Virus record (IMG/VR): IMGVR_UViG_3300032011_002015
Span: 1-24,992 of that record
Source of the DNA: a virus
DNA: 24,992 nucleotides
Reading direction: 5' to 3' (one strand)
Shown here in pieces: positions 14,633-21,754 of this stretch; positions within the stretch are counted from its first letter, which is position 1; each line of letters starts with the position of its first letter. A program made the position numbers and the translations under genes. The notes below the pieces were generated by a model. The model searched no databases. It was not told where the DNA came from and worked only from the letters and a program-made list of their open reading frames with translations.

Positions 14633-15484
14633 ATGATAAAGAAGAAGAAGAAACTGAAACTTGGATCGGCTAGAAAGAAAGCTCTATCACAATCTCAGCC
14701 ATTTGAAAGAACATCTTTCAGAGTCCCTGAGGGAATGGATGTTTTTAAGCTGAAAGAAGCGGGCAGGAAGAAGATTGAAATCCTCCCAGTCTTAGCGACC
14801 GCAAATAACAAGCACGGGGTGGATGGGACGTATCACTTTGAGGCGACCTATTGGGTTAATCGAATAGGAGCAGACAATCAATCTTACGTCAGTCCTAAAA
14901 GAACTTTTAATGAACGCTGTCCTATTCACGAAGAATACTCTCGGCTTAATAATGATCCTAATGCTGATGAAGAACATATCAAAAGTCTGAGAGCAAAGCA
15001 ACGACAATTGTTCTACGTCTTGGATCATGATGAACCTGAAAAAGGTGTTCAGCTTTGGGATATGTCGTACTGGTTATTCGGTAAACAGCTTGATGAAAAA
15101 ATCATGCTGGCGGAAGAAGAAGATGGGTATGATCAGTTCTTTGATCCTTACGATGGACTAACTATCAAACTTGGGGTCACAGAAGATCAGTTTGCCGGTA
15201 ACAAGTTCTACAAAGTTGCAGCTATTGATTTTGTCAAACGAAAGGATGAGATTGAGGAAGAACTTTGGTCTGACTTAGAACCTCTTGAGGACTTACTAAA
15301 GGTCCTTTCCTACAGTGAACTGAAAGCTATCTTGTTCATGGAGGATCCAGAAGAATCTGAAGAAGAAGATGAAGAAGAAACTGAAGAGGTAGCACCGTTT
15401 GAAGCTGACGAGGATAAAACTGAATCAGAAGAAGATAGTGACGACGATGACTGGGAAGAAGACCTAGATGATTTTGATGATTAG
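14633..15484 (+). CDS. gp32-like single-stranded DNA-binding protein
   Basis: Coats single-stranded DNA and recruits replication and recombination enzymes. The 283-residue protein has a lysine-rich N-terminus (KKKKKLKLGSARKKAL), an OB-type core (about 25-215, with FRVPEGMDVFKL and IEILPV, then CPIHEEY, LWDMSYWLF and DGLTIKLGV) and an acidic C-terminal tail from about residue 237 ending DDFDD, the hallmark of SSB partner-binding tails. The four-ligand zinc site of T4 gp32 is not seen; only one nearby cysteine remains. It follows the UvsY-like gene by 15 bases and is followed by a strong terminator hairpin. Confidence 0.82.
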   Translation: MIKKKKKLKLGSARKKALSQSQPFERTSFRVPEGMDVFKLKEAGRKKIEILPVLATANNKHGVDGTYHFEATYWVNRIGADNQSYVSPKRTFNERCPIHEEYSRLNNDPNADEEHIKSLRAKQRQLFYVLDHDEPEKGVQLWDMSYWLFGKQLDEKIMLAEEEDGYDQFFDPYDGLTIKLGVTEDQFAGNKFYKVAAIDFVKRKDEIEEELWSDLEPLEDLLKVLSYSELKAILFMEDPEESEEEDEEETEEVAPFEADEDKTESEEDSDDDDWEEDLDDFDD

Positions 15485-15504
15485 AATTATTTAGGAGACC
15501 AGTA

Positions 15505-15545
15505 ACACCATGCAGGGCAACGGAATGCCTTGCGTGGTGTTTTTA
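15505..15545 (+). terminator. Strong intrinsic-terminator hairpin between SSB and recombinase genes
   Basis: A 15-bp stem, ACACCATGCAGGGCA (15505-15519) with TGCCTTGCGTGGTGT (15526-15540), two of the pairs being G-T, loop ACGGAA, then a run of T. It is one of the best terminators in the window, yet the recombinase ATG follows only 17 bases after it, leaving no room for a promoter. Confidence 0.85.
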
Positions 15546-15562
15546 CTTCAAGGATATAAACT

Positions 15563-16642
15563 ATGAATAATGAAGAGATTGAAAACCTACTAAAGCCTAA
15601 AGACAAAGAACCACCTGTCAAATCTTCCGACTGGCTCTCCTCAGGCTCCACTATTCTTAACCTAGCTTGCTCTGGTTTAGCTAAAGGCGGATTCGCCAAA
15701 GGCAAGTACCATTTTATTGTCGGAGATTCTGCTAGTGGTAAGACTTGGTTGAGTTTGACTTGTCTCGCAGAAGCGGCAATGAATCCAGAGTTCGATGATT
15801 ACCGATTCATATATGACAACGTCGAGGATGGCGCCCTAATGGACATAGAAAGGTTCTTTGGGACGAAAGTCGCCGAACGAATGGAAACGCCTACAGCAGA
15901 CTCTGATGGCACTCCCATGTGTTCTGCTACCGTAGAGGATTTCTATTACAATGTGGACGATGCTATTCTGGAAGGGAAGCCGTTCATCTATATTCTTGAC
16001 TCTATGGATTCTCTGAGTTCAAAAGCAGAGCAAGACAAGTTTGACGAACAGAAGACAGCAGCCAGAAAAGGCAAGACTACAGCTGGATCATATGGCGATG
16101 GTAAAGCCAAGACCAACTCAAGTCACCTGCGTAAAATCTTACCTCATCTCCGAGATTCCAAATCCATCTTGATCATCATAAATCAGACTCGTGATAATAT
16201 CGGCTTTGGTTTTGAAAAGAAAACAAGAAGCGGTGGACACGCACTAAGATTCTATGCCACTCTGGAGATATGGTCCAGTAAAGCTGGCCAGCTAAAGAGG
16301 GGTGTTAGAGGAAAGGACCGAGAGATAGGTATCAATGCCAAAATCAAAGTCAAGAAGAATCGGTTCACTGGCAGACTTCGGGAGATTTCAATCCCCCTCT
16401 ACCACTCCTTCGGGATAGATGACGTAGGCTCTTGCGTTGATTATCTTGTCGCGGAGAAGTATTGGACAAAGACCAAGCAGACCATCAACGCTGATGATAT
16501 TAAAATCAAGGCGACTCGTGAGAAGTTGATCAAAGAGATTCAGAAGAAAGACCTACAGGGCAAAGTATCTTCTTTGGTTGAAAAGGTGTGGAATGAGATA
16601 GAGGCTGAATGTGCGATAGACCGTCAGTCAAAGTATAACTAG
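15563..16642 (+). CDS. RecA/UvsX-like recombinase
   Basis: Forms filaments on single-stranded DNA and performs strand exchange for recombination-dependent replication. The 359-residue protein shows Walker A GDSASGKT (54-61), the catalytic glutamate in YDNVEDG (E88), Walker B YILDSMDSL (D146), and the L2-type region IIINQTRDNIGFG (N207, Q208), followed by RSGGHALRFYAT. It ends with a basic, helical C-terminus. It lacks the full-length N-terminal domain of bacterial RecA, as in phage UvsX proteins. AAGGAT precedes the ATG. It follows the terminator at 15505 and needs read-through or a promoter inside the upstream gene. Confidence 0.9.
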   Translation: MNNEEIENLLKPKDKEPPVKSSDWLSSGSTILNLACSGLAKGGFAKGKYHFIVGDSASGKTWLSLTCLAEAAMNPEFDDYRFIYDNVEDGALMDIERFFGTKVAERMETPTADSDGTPMCSATVEDFYYNVDDAILEGKPFIYILDSMDSLSSKAEQDKFDEQKTAARKGKTTAGSYGDGKAKTNSSHLRKILPHLRDSKSILIIINQTRDNIGFGFEKKTRSGGHALRFYATLEIWSSKAGQLKRGVRGKDREIGINAKIKVKKNRFTGRLREISIPLYHSFGIDDVGSCVDYLVAEKYWTKTKQTINADDIKIKATREKLIKEIQKKDLQGKVSSLVEKVWNEIEAECAIDRQSKYN

Positions 16643-16700
16643 GACCTTCCTCCGAGGCACCTGAGCAAGTGCATAAAAGGCTCAATCTTAAATTATCTTC

Positions 16701-16723
16701 AAAAATCTTCTGCGGTTTTATTC
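16701..16723 (+). terminator. Terminator-like A/T hairpin before cassette 3
   Basis: AAAATC (one T-G wobble), loop TTCTGC, then GGTTTT, followed by ATTC. It shares the loop and 3' arm with the hairpin at 10989. The compensating wobble suggests the pairing is kept, but the stem is weak. Confidence 0.4.
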
Positions 16724-16838
16724 TATACATATAGTGGTTAAATAACCACTTTCTTTTTATTTTGAAAAAGTGAAGATTTACTTCTGTACATTGACGATAA
16801 GTCTGTTAGGCTTAAAGAGTCAAGTTAATAGTTCTTAA
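16724..16838 (+). promoter_or_regulatory. Intergenic regulatory cassette, copy 3 of 5
   Basis: Contains AGTGGTTA-AA-TAACCACT (16733-16750), an inverted repeat, then the A/T hairpin and the core TTGACGATAAGTCTGTTAGG leading to TTAAAGAGTCAAGTTAATA. TTGACG is followed after 16 bases by TAAAGA, a weak promoter-like pair. The 213-base gap from 16643 to 16855 holds this cassette, the 16-mer GGCACCTGAGCAAGTG at 16656 and no gene. Confidence 0.7.
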
Positions 16839-16855
16839 CAACAAGGATCAATCAG

Positions 16856-17182
16856 ATGTCAAACGCAACAATCAAATCAGAGCAACTCACTAAAGCAGAT
16901 TTCAAAGTCATCTTAGATGTACTGAACGTATTCGATACAGAAACTGCTCCCATCGCAGAAATGAAAACGGATGAATTTGAAAGTGAAGTCCTAGTTGCTT
17001 TCAAAAAGGTTCTGGACATCTGCAATGACAAAGAATCTGAACTTACTGAAGAAGATTTCAAAGTCATCTTAGATGTACTGAACGTGTTCTACCCCGAAGA
17101 CTGCAGCCACCCTAAGATGAAGGATGATGAGTTCTTTGAACAAGTTAGCGTTGCTTTCAGAAAGGTTCTGGAAGTAGTTTAA
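16856..17182 (+). CDS. Duplicated-repeat small acidic protein (108 aa), first gene after cassette 3
   Basis: Not recognised, but made of two tandem copies of a roughly 50-residue unit: DFKVILDVLNVF occurs at residues 15-26 and again at 67-78, each followed by an acidic loop and a helix (VLVAFKKVLDI and VSVAFRKVLEV). The DNA of the repeated block differs at only one base over 36, showing a recent duplication with a period of 156 bases. It is all helical and acidic. The start follows the ACAAGGATCAATCAG leader. Possibly a small host-inhibitor, as inferred from position after the cassette. Confidence 0.7.
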   Translation: MSNATIKSEQLTKADFKVILDVLNVFDTETAPIAEMKTDEFESEVLVAFKKVLDICNDKESELTEEDFKVILDVLNVFYPEDCSHPKMKDDEFFEQVSVAFRKVLEVV

Positions 17183-17212
17183 TTCCCTTTACTTTTTCAC
17201 ACGGAGATAAAA

Positions 17213-17353
17213 ATGAAAGAGTATTCACTATTGAGCGGCGGCAAAGAAGTCGCCACCACGGAAGCCCAATCCGTGGAAGACGCTGAGAGAAATTTCAGCA
17301 CCATGGTTTGGGCTTACGGTTTGACCGAAGTTGAGGTCAAGGCGAAGTCCTAA
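17213..17353 (+). CDS. Mini-protein (46 aa) in a highly structured segment
   Basis: ATG preceded by ACGGAGAT. The peptide reads MKEYSLLSGGKEVATTEAQS, continuing with a helix and ending EVEVKAKS, and is not recognised. The DNA contains hairpins: GGCG/CGCC (17237-17254), CCACGGA/TCCGTGG (17256-17276, seven perfect pairs) and the terminator downstream. A coding function is supported by the good ribosome-binding site, but the segment could also be a structured RNA. Confidence 0.5.
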   Translation: MKEYSLLSGGKEVATTEAQSVEDAERNFSTMVWAYGLTEVEVKAKS

Positions 17354-17360
17354 CCGGGCG

Positions 17361-17388
17361 GGCTGGCATCCCAAACTGCCACCTTTTT
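17361..17388 (+). terminator. Intrinsic-terminator hairpin before the cysteine-rich small gene
   Basis: Stem GG-TGGCA (one bulged C) with TGCCA-CC, loop TCCCAAAC, followed by TTTTT. It ends 27 bases before the next ATG, with a ribosome-binding leader in between and no room for a full promoter. Confidence 0.7.
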
Positions 17389-17390
17389 AA

Positions 17391-17410
17391 TTCCCAATCA
17401 CAAGGATCAA
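17391..17410 (+). promoter_or_regulatory. ACAAGGATCAA leader before the CxxC gene
   Basis: Short form of the leader, CAATC followed by ACAAGGATCAA, right after the terminator at 17361. It holds the Shine-Dalgarno and a candidate CsrA site. Confidence 0.6.
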
Positions 17411-17415
17411 ATCAA

Positions 17416-17598
17416 ATGTACGGCATCTGCAATTCATGCGGCGAAGTATCGCCAATCATCACAATCGAAGAAACGGAAGACCACTACGGACTTTGCTCAG
17501 AGAGAGGGCCATATCACGCTTGTACAACATCAGCTGAAGTCGAAGTTACAGAGTGTTGCGAGGACTCCGACTTTGAGTCCCACGACCCAGAGGAATAA
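17416..17598 (+). CDS. Small cysteine-rich, zinc-ribbon-like protein (60 aa)
   Basis: The N-terminal CNSC (C5, C8) pairs with later cysteines (C27, C36 and the CC at 47-48), enough for a small zinc site, with H23 and H34 as extra candidates. The C-terminus is acidic (CCEDSDFESHDPEE). No family is assigned. The start is placed by an ACAAGGATCAAATCAA leader. It stands directly after a terminator, so expression may depend on read-through. Confidence 0.6.
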   Translation: MYGICNSCGEVSPIITIEETEDHYGLCSERGPYHACTTSAEVEVTECCEDSDFESHDPEE

Positions 17599-17635
17599 TT
17601 CAAAATCATTTCAACTCGATAATAATAAAAAGGAT
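17599..17635 (+). promoter_or_regulatory. CTCGATAATAATAAAAAGGAT leader
   Basis: TTCAAAATCATTTCAACTCGATAATAATAAAAAGGAT, given here as a joined description of TTCAAAATCATT, CAACTCGATAAT and AATAAAAAGGAT, is shared almost exactly with 20090. It provides the ribosome-binding site for the gene at 17641. Confidence 0.5.
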
Positions 17636-17640
17636 GAAAT

Positions 17641-17877
17641 ATGGATCAGCCAAAATTCAATATTATCAAAGTCACTAAACAACATATCAACGAACAAATC
17701 GCAAGCACAGAATACACCGAGGAGGATTATATCTTAGGTGAGTTTGACATCGAGGTCGTTCACGTCGACGGGACCAAGTCCTATTACGGCAGCTATCGAA
17801 CCAAGTCAGAGGCTTATGAAGCAACCAAAGGTATGAGAAAAGCAAAAAATCTTTTTAGATACGGAGATCAATCGTGA
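17641..17877 (+). CDS. Small hypothetical protein (78 aa)
   Basis: Not recognised. A strand-helix mix with FDIEVVHVDGTKSYYGSYRT in the middle and a basic C-terminal helix AYEATKGMRKAKNLF. No cysteine or membrane segment. The stop overlaps the next ATG by one base (TGATG), so the two are coupled translationally. Confidence 0.65.
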   Translation: MDQPKFNIIKVTKQHINEQIASTEYTEEDYILGEFDIEVVHVDGTKSYYGSYRTKSEAYEATKGMRKAKNLFRYGDQS

Positions 17878-18461
17878 TGAATATATTTGTACTAGATGAA
17901 AATCCAAAGATAGCGGCCCAGATGCACTGCGACAAGCACGTGGTCAAGATGGTCGTAGAATTATACCAGCAACTCGGATCGGCATTACGACGACACGAAG
18001 TCACAGATGACCAGATGCCCTTAACGAAAAAAGGCACTCCTCTCAAAGGAGGCTATAAGGACCATCCGTGTACCCGATGGACTGGCGATACTCGTGAGAA
18101 CTTCCTGTGGGCTTGTCATCACGCCTTGTCTTTATCCGATGAGTACACATACCGATATGGTAAGGACCATTTCTGCCATGACGGCATTCTTCAGATGACT
18201 ACGATGTATTGGGCAATCCCTAGCGGCAATCGTACCCCGTTTGCTCAGGCCATGCCAGATGAGTTTAAGAATCAAGATGCGGTCCAAGCCTACCGAGATT
18301 ATTACAATGTCAATAAGCGTGAGACGATTACTTGCGAGTGGGTCAAGGGACGACCAGAGCCTACTTGGTGGACAGAGTGGACTCAACCCATATATCAAAA
18401 CCTAAAGTTTGAAGATATGGATCAAGACGATTACAATCAACTTCTATCTGTGATGGGATAA
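17877..18461 (+). CDS. Conserved phage protein of unknown function (194 aa)
   Basis: Belongs to a widespread phage group beginning with MNIFVLDxNPxxAA and containing HCDKHVVKM (18-25), DHPCTRW (62-68), SDEYTYRYGK (87-96), TPFAQAMPDEF (120-130) and YRDYYN. I recall this pattern from many phage genomes, where it stays hypothetical. The conserved His, Cys and Asp residues suggest an enzyme, but no reaction is known to me. The start ATG at 17877 is chosen over a GTG one codon upstream because family members begin MNIF. The nuclease gene follows 4 bases after its stop. Confidence 0.7.
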   Translation: MNIFVLDENPKIAAQMHCDKHVVKMVVELYQQLGSALRRHEVTDDQMPLTKKGTPLKGGYKDHPCTRWTGDTRENFLWACHHALSLSDEYTYRYGKDHFCHDGILQMTTMYWAIPSGNRTPFAQAMPDEFKNQDAVQAYRDYYNVNKRETITCEWVKGRPEPTWWTEWTQPIYQNLKFEDMDQDDYNQLLSVMG

Positions 18462-18465
18462 CACG

Positions 18466-19047
18466 ATGGCTAAAGGCTCTCAGTTTGAACGTGACTTTTG
18501 TAAGCAGTTATCCCTTTGGTGGACTGAAGGGGAGACGGACGAAATGTTCTGGAGGTCTTCCAACTCAGGAGGTCGAGCCACAGTGAGAGCCAAGTCCGGC
18601 AAGTCCACTAAGGGGCAATGTGGTGACGTGGCTGCGATTCATCCAGACGGCGTTGCTCTTATCGACTTAATCACATTTGAACTCAAACGCGGCTACTCAA
18701 GATCAACTATTCACGACGTGTTCGATAAGCCCAAAACAGCGGCGACTCAAACGTGGGAATCTTGGTATGAGCAGGCCACGACATCTGCTTTAATCAATGA
18801 ATCCTTCTCATGGGCAATCGTCCATAAGAGAGATAGGCGGGATGTGATGATTTATATTCCAGAGTTCCTATTCGATGCTCTTTCTATGTCAGAGTGTAAG
18901 CCTATCATACGGTTCTCCACAGACCTTGTAGTAGACAAGCAAGTCGTATCCGATACGATAGTCATGTTGAGATGGGATAGCTTTATGCAGCTTGTGGAGC
19001 CGTGTAAGGTAAAAGCACTTCGGGATAATCTCCAGAATACTTTGTAG
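18466..19047 (+). CDS. PD-(D/E)XK nuclease, resolvase-like
   Basis: Putative endonuclease that may cut branched replication or recombination intermediates. The 193-residue protein carries FER (E8), a SSNSGGRAT segment (31-39), the metal-binding D54 in CGDVAAI, and E72-L-K74 in FELKRGY, the order of a PD-(D/E)XK core as in archaeal Hjc-like and phage resolvase-like nucleases. Neighbouring replication and recombination genes fit a resolvase, but a nickase or host-DNA degradation role is possible. It follows the previous gene by four bases and ends the operon before cassette 4. Confidence 0.72.
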   Translation: MAKGSQFERDFCKQLSLWWTEGETDEMFWRSSNSGGRATVRAKSGKSTKGQCGDVAAIHPDGVALIDLITFELKRGYSRSTIHDVFDKPKTAATQTWESWYEQATTSALINESFSWAIVHKRDRRDVMIYIPEFLFDALSMSECKPIIRFSTDLVVDKQVVSDTIVMLRWDSFMQLVEPCKVKALRDNLQNTL

Positions 19048-19052
19048 GCTTT

Positions 19053-19070
19053 ATGCTACATACATAGCAT
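19053..19070 (+). terminator. Short hairpin after the nuclease gene
   Basis: ATGCTA, loop CATACA, TAGCAT, six perfect pairs, at the 5' edge of cassette 4 and without a T-run. The loop carries the ATACATA-type sequence also present in copies 1-3. Confidence 0.35.
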
Positions 19071-19170
19071 AGAATAACTACTTTCTTTTTATTTCTAAAA
19101 AATGAAGATTTACTTCTGTACATTGACGATAACTGTGTTAGGCTTAAAGAGTCAAGTTAATACTTCTTAC
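19055..19170 (+). promoter_or_regulatory. Intergenic regulatory cassette, copy 4 of 5
   Basis: Has the A/T hairpin (CTTTCTTTTT with a changed 3' arm AAAAAATGAAG), then TTGACGATAACTGTGTTAGG and the conserved TTAAAGAGTCAAGTTAATA core. It is close to copy 3 for 45 bases 3' of the hairpin. The downstream gene starts with GTG at 19188. Confidence 0.7.
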
Positions 19171-19187
19171 GAACAAGGAACAAACAA

Positions 19188-19370
19188 GTGACCAACGACC
19201 TAATCAAAACTCGAAAACGCCTAAACCGACTTCAAGCTGAAAAGAACTTAATGAAGTCAAACGGAATGAACATCGAGCAGGTCAGTTCCGAAATCAAAAC
19301 CCTATGGAATAAACTTGACCGAATGGTCTCAAATCGCAGAACAGCCAATCGTATCGGCCGTTCAATCTAA
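19188..19370 (+). CDS. Small basic helical protein (60 aa), GTG start, after cassette 4
   Basis: Not recognised. Lysine- and arginine-rich helices (TRKRLNRLQAEKNLMKSNG, then IEQVSSEIKTLWNKLDRMVSNRRTANRIGRS) suggest a coiled coil or a nucleic-acid contact. The start is GTG, with the leader ACAAGGAACAA differing at one base from the usual form. No cysteine or membrane segment. Confidence 0.6.
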   Translation: MTNDLIKTRKRLNRLQAEKNLMKSNGMNIEQVSSEIKTLWNKLDRMVSNRRTANRIGRSI

Positions 19371-19382
19371 GTAAAATCACTT

Positions 19383-19408
19383 TTCAAAATCTTAATCACA
19401 AGGATCAA
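19383..19408 (+). promoter_or_regulatory. TTCAAAATC / ACAAGGATCAA leader
   Basis: Identical over 26 bases to those at 5360 and 11354. It lies directly upstream of the gene at 19413 and contains the Shine-Dalgarno AAGGA and a candidate CsrA site. Confidence 0.65.
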
Positions 19409-19412
19409 AATT

Positions 19413-20045
19413 ATGAGTTACGGCGAATGGAAAACACGAGGAAAAAATTGGGCTCACCTAGAAATCGACAGCCCTTGGAATTGGACTTTCGACAAATGGG
19501 AGCATCACGAATATGACTCGGCTGAAAAAGCAGGACGGGCGATGAACTCTTTGCTACGACAGTGGCGAACATTCGACCTCCATCACATTGACGGTCTCAG
19601 CTGGGAATCAAATCCAACAGCTGCCAAATTCATAGCTTATCAAGCAGGTGTCAAAGGCAGAATGATTGTCATGATTCCAAACGGAGAACATCAAGAATAC
19701 TTTGCCTTTGACAAAGAGTATTACCAGTCGGCTATGAATGACTTTGCCGAACGCCGACTCAAGGAGCACAAAGAATCCTACAAGGTTCTTAATCACGAGC
19801 CTACGGAAGATCAGAATCCACAGCTTGACTTGAAGCATGAGTTGATCAGAATGTTTGAAGCTATGATGAAGACCGACTCCTTCATTGACTTTGACTATAC
19901 AAAGACTGCTTGGCACTCATGGGTCCTGGCGATGAACCACGGCGAGACCCACAGGGCTGATTACTTTATGAACCTGGCGCAAGGCACCCCGAGTTCAGTC
20001 GAAGTTAGGAATCCAGTCGAAGTTAGGAATCACCCAATCTGGTAA
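19413..20045 (+). CDS. Hypothetical protein (210 aa) with a duplicated C-terminus
   Basis: Not recognised. Tryptophan-rich N-terminus (GEWKTRGKNWAHLEIDSPWNW), a central strand segment (GRMIVMIPNGEHQEYFAF) and a helical C-terminal half. The last residues contain VEVRNPVEVRNHPIW, caused by a perfect tandem 18-bp repeat CAGTCGAAGTTAGGAATC at 19996-20031. The final NHPIW also ends the SprT-like protein (KNHPIWG). It is likely part of the same transcript as the 60-aa gene. Confidence 0.6.
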   Translation: MSYGEWKTRGKNWAHLEIDSPWNWTFDKWEHHEYDSAEKAGRAMNSLLRQWRTFDLHHIDGLSWESNPTAAKFIAYQAGVKGRMIVMIPNGEHQEYFAFDKEYYQSAMNDFAERRLKEHKESYKVLNHEPTEDQNPQLDLKHELIRMFEAMMKTDSFIDFDYTKTAWHSWVLAMNHGETHRADYFMNLAQGTPSSVEVRNPVEVRNHPIW

Positions 20046-20089
20046 GAACCTGTTGACATCCTGAGCATGATGAGAAACTGCTCTTTCAT

Positions 20090-20126
20090 TTCAAAATCAT
20101 CTCAACTCGATAATAATAAAAAGGAT
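20090..20126 (+). promoter_or_regulatory. CTCGATAATAATAAAAAGGAT leader before the 87-aa gene
   Basis: Nearly the same as the element at 17599: TTCAAAATCAT, CTCAACTCGATAAT and AATAAAAAGGATCAA. It follows a short intergenic stretch with a weak hairpin GAGCA/TGCTC (20063-20082). Confidence 0.5.
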
Positions 20127-20133
20127 CAATCCG

Positions 20134-20397
20134 ATGAAATATAAAAAAGAGCAATTTGAAAAAGACTACAAGCAAGCCTTAAATCTCATATCAGAATTAG
20201 ACTACCTTCTGGACACTATCATCATTGATGTCCAATACGACCATATCCCAAACGGAGATGTGGCGGAGGAGATACGACCTCTACAGATGCGACTTCTTCA
20301 GAAACTCGCCAACAAGGCACCGAACTCTTTTCAAAGGACTCTTGATGAGGTTGTTTTTAACCTAAAAGAAATCAAGGAAAAGAAATGCGAAGTTTAA
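20134..20397 (+). CDS. Small hypothetical helical protein (87 aa)
   Basis: Not recognised. Charged helices at both ends (KKEQFEKDYKQALNLISEL; DEVVFNLKEIKEKK) around IIIDVQYDHIPNGDVAEEIRPL. No membrane span. Its last 13 bases overlap the start of the exported nuclease-like gene, so the two are coupled. Confidence 0.6.
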   Translation: MKYKKEQFEKDYKQALNLISELDYLLDTIIIDVQYDHIPNGDVAEEIRPLQMRLLQKLANKAPNSFQRTLDEVVFNLKEIKEKKCEV

Positions 20398-20738
20398 TCC
20401 TTGTCTCGGTCTTTCTCTGCTCCGCCACATTCGCTGGCGAAGTGGAGGAGACCATGAGACTGGCTCCCAAATATGAAGCTAAAGCTGAAGTTGTCTTATG
20501 GGATATGACTCGTGTCGACTTGCTCAATGATGAGTATGCGATAGAGGTCGAGTGGCCGAAGAAATGGGCAGAAGCTATTGGTCAATCCCTTTACTACTCC
20601 ATTGTGACGAACAAGAAGCCTGCCATCATCTTATTGATTAAAGATAAGAAATCAGAATCAAGATACATTTACAGACTGCAAACTGTAGCAGCTAAACACG
20701 GAATCAAAGTTTACTTGGAGGAAGTATCCGATGAATAA
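20385..20738 (+). CDS. Exported PD-(D/E)XK nuclease-like small protein
   Basis: The N-terminus MRSLILVSVFLCSATFAGE is a typical signal peptide with an A-x-A cleavage site near residue 17, so the mature protein should leave the cytoplasm. The mature part has VDLLND (D45), AIEVEW (E54, E56), KKW (K59, K60) and GQSLYY (Q67-x3-Y71), matching a compact PD-(D/E)XK fold with the RecB-type QxxxY motif. Small exported proteins of this kind occur in bacteria; the activity is untested as far as I know. It follows a small gene by overlap and precedes an epimerase-like gene by overlap, with GGAGGAAG as Shine-Dalgarno for the latter. Confidence 0.6.
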   Translation: MRSLILVSVFLCSATFAGEVEETMRLAPKYEAKAEVVLWDMTRVDLLNDEYAIEVEWPKKWAEAIGQSLYYSIVTNKKPAIILLIKDKKSESRYIYRLQTVAAKHGIKVYLEEVSDE

Positions 20739-21753
20739 GAATATTATAGTGACAGGAGGAGCAGGGTTTCTCGGCTCTCATCTTTGTGAAGTCTTAGTGA
20801 ATAACGGAGACAATGTTATTTGTGTCGACAACTGTGTGTCTGGAAGCAAGTATAATGTGGAGCATCTTTTTAGCAGCGGTCGTTTTAACTTCATCAAACA
20901 TGATATTCAAAAACCTTTACACAGTCAACTTCAGGAGTTGATTCCCAATAAGAGAGGTGTTAAAGCAGAGGACCGAAAGATTAGACAGATACACGAAATC
21001 TATAATCTTGCCTGTCCAGCATCTCCTCCTGCCTATCAACGCAAGCCGGTTGATACTATGAAGACATCGGTCCAAGGTTCGATAAACATGCTTGAACTTG
21101 CTTACAAGTACGGAGCTAAAATCCTACAAGCATCCACAAGTGAGATATATGGAGAGCCTTTGAATCACCCGCAGCAAGAAGAGGACTGGGGAAACGTAAA
21201 CCCTATAGGAATCCGATCATGCTATGACGTAGGGAAGCGGGCCGCTGAATGCCTATTCAACGATTACTACAGATTGTACCAGATAGAATCCAAGATTGTC
21301 CGAATCTTCAACACGTACGGACCTAGAATGGATCAGTTTGACGGTCGAGTTATTTCCACGTTCATTCGACAAGCACTTCTCGGAGAGGACATTACGATAT
21401 TCGGAGATGGTACGCAGACTAGGTCTTTCTGTTACCGAGATGACCTAATCAAGGGCATGATTAAAGTGATGGACCAAGTAAAGCATCCGCAGTGGCCGGT
21501 AAACTTAGGGAATCCGAAAGAGATCACAATCAAAAAAGCAGCGGAGCTGATTATCGAAATGACGGACAGTAAAAGCTCCATTGTGTATCGAGACCTCCCA
21601 GAGGATGATCCGACAAGAAGAAAGCCGAACATTGGCCGTGCGAAGGAGTTGGGATGGGAACCTTGCGTGGACATCAGAGAAGGTCTTAGAAAGACCATCC
21701 GTTACTTTGAGACCATAGGTTTATTCAGAGAACATGTCCCATATGCATTATGA
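20731..21753 (+). CDS. UDP-glucuronate decarboxylase-like NAD-dependent sugar enzyme
   Basis: Extended short-chain dehydrogenase acting on a nucleotide sugar. Visible are the NAD motif GGAGFLG (9-15), STSEIYG (135-141) and the catalytic Y165-x3-K169. ACPASPPAYQ, PVDTMKTS, NTYGPRM, DGRVISTFI and GDGTQTRSFCY are closer to UDP-xylose synthases (UXS) than to GalE-type epimerases. If so it converts UDP-glucuronate to UDP-xylose, a possible donor for the two glycosyltransferases. An insert of about 20 residues lies at 65-87 (ELIPNKRGVKAEDRK). Overlap with the upstream gene places it in the same operon; the substrate is inferred. Confidence 0.8.
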   Translation: MNKNIIVTGGAGFLGSHLCEVLVNNGDNVICVDNCVSGSKYNVEHLFSSGRFNFIKHDIQKPLHSQLQELIPNKRGVKAEDRKIRQIHEIYNLACPASPPAYQRKPVDTMKTSVQGSINMLELAYKYGAKILQASTSEIYGEPLNHPQQEEDWGNVNPIGIRSCYDVGKRAAECLFNDYYRLYQIESKIVRIFNTYGPRMDQFDGRVISTFIRQALLGEDITIFGDGTQTRSFCYRDDLIKGMIKVMDQVKHPQWPVNLGNPKEITIKKAAELIIEMTDSKSSIVYRDLPEDDPTRRKPNIGRAKELGWEPCVDIREGLRKTIRYFETIGLFREHVPYAL

Positions 21754-21754
21754 T

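Noticed and set aside
1342-16661. Shared TTCCTCCGAGGCA at 1342 and 16649
   Set aside because: One copy lies within a coding sequence and the flanks differ; a 13-base match is weak evidence in 25 kb.
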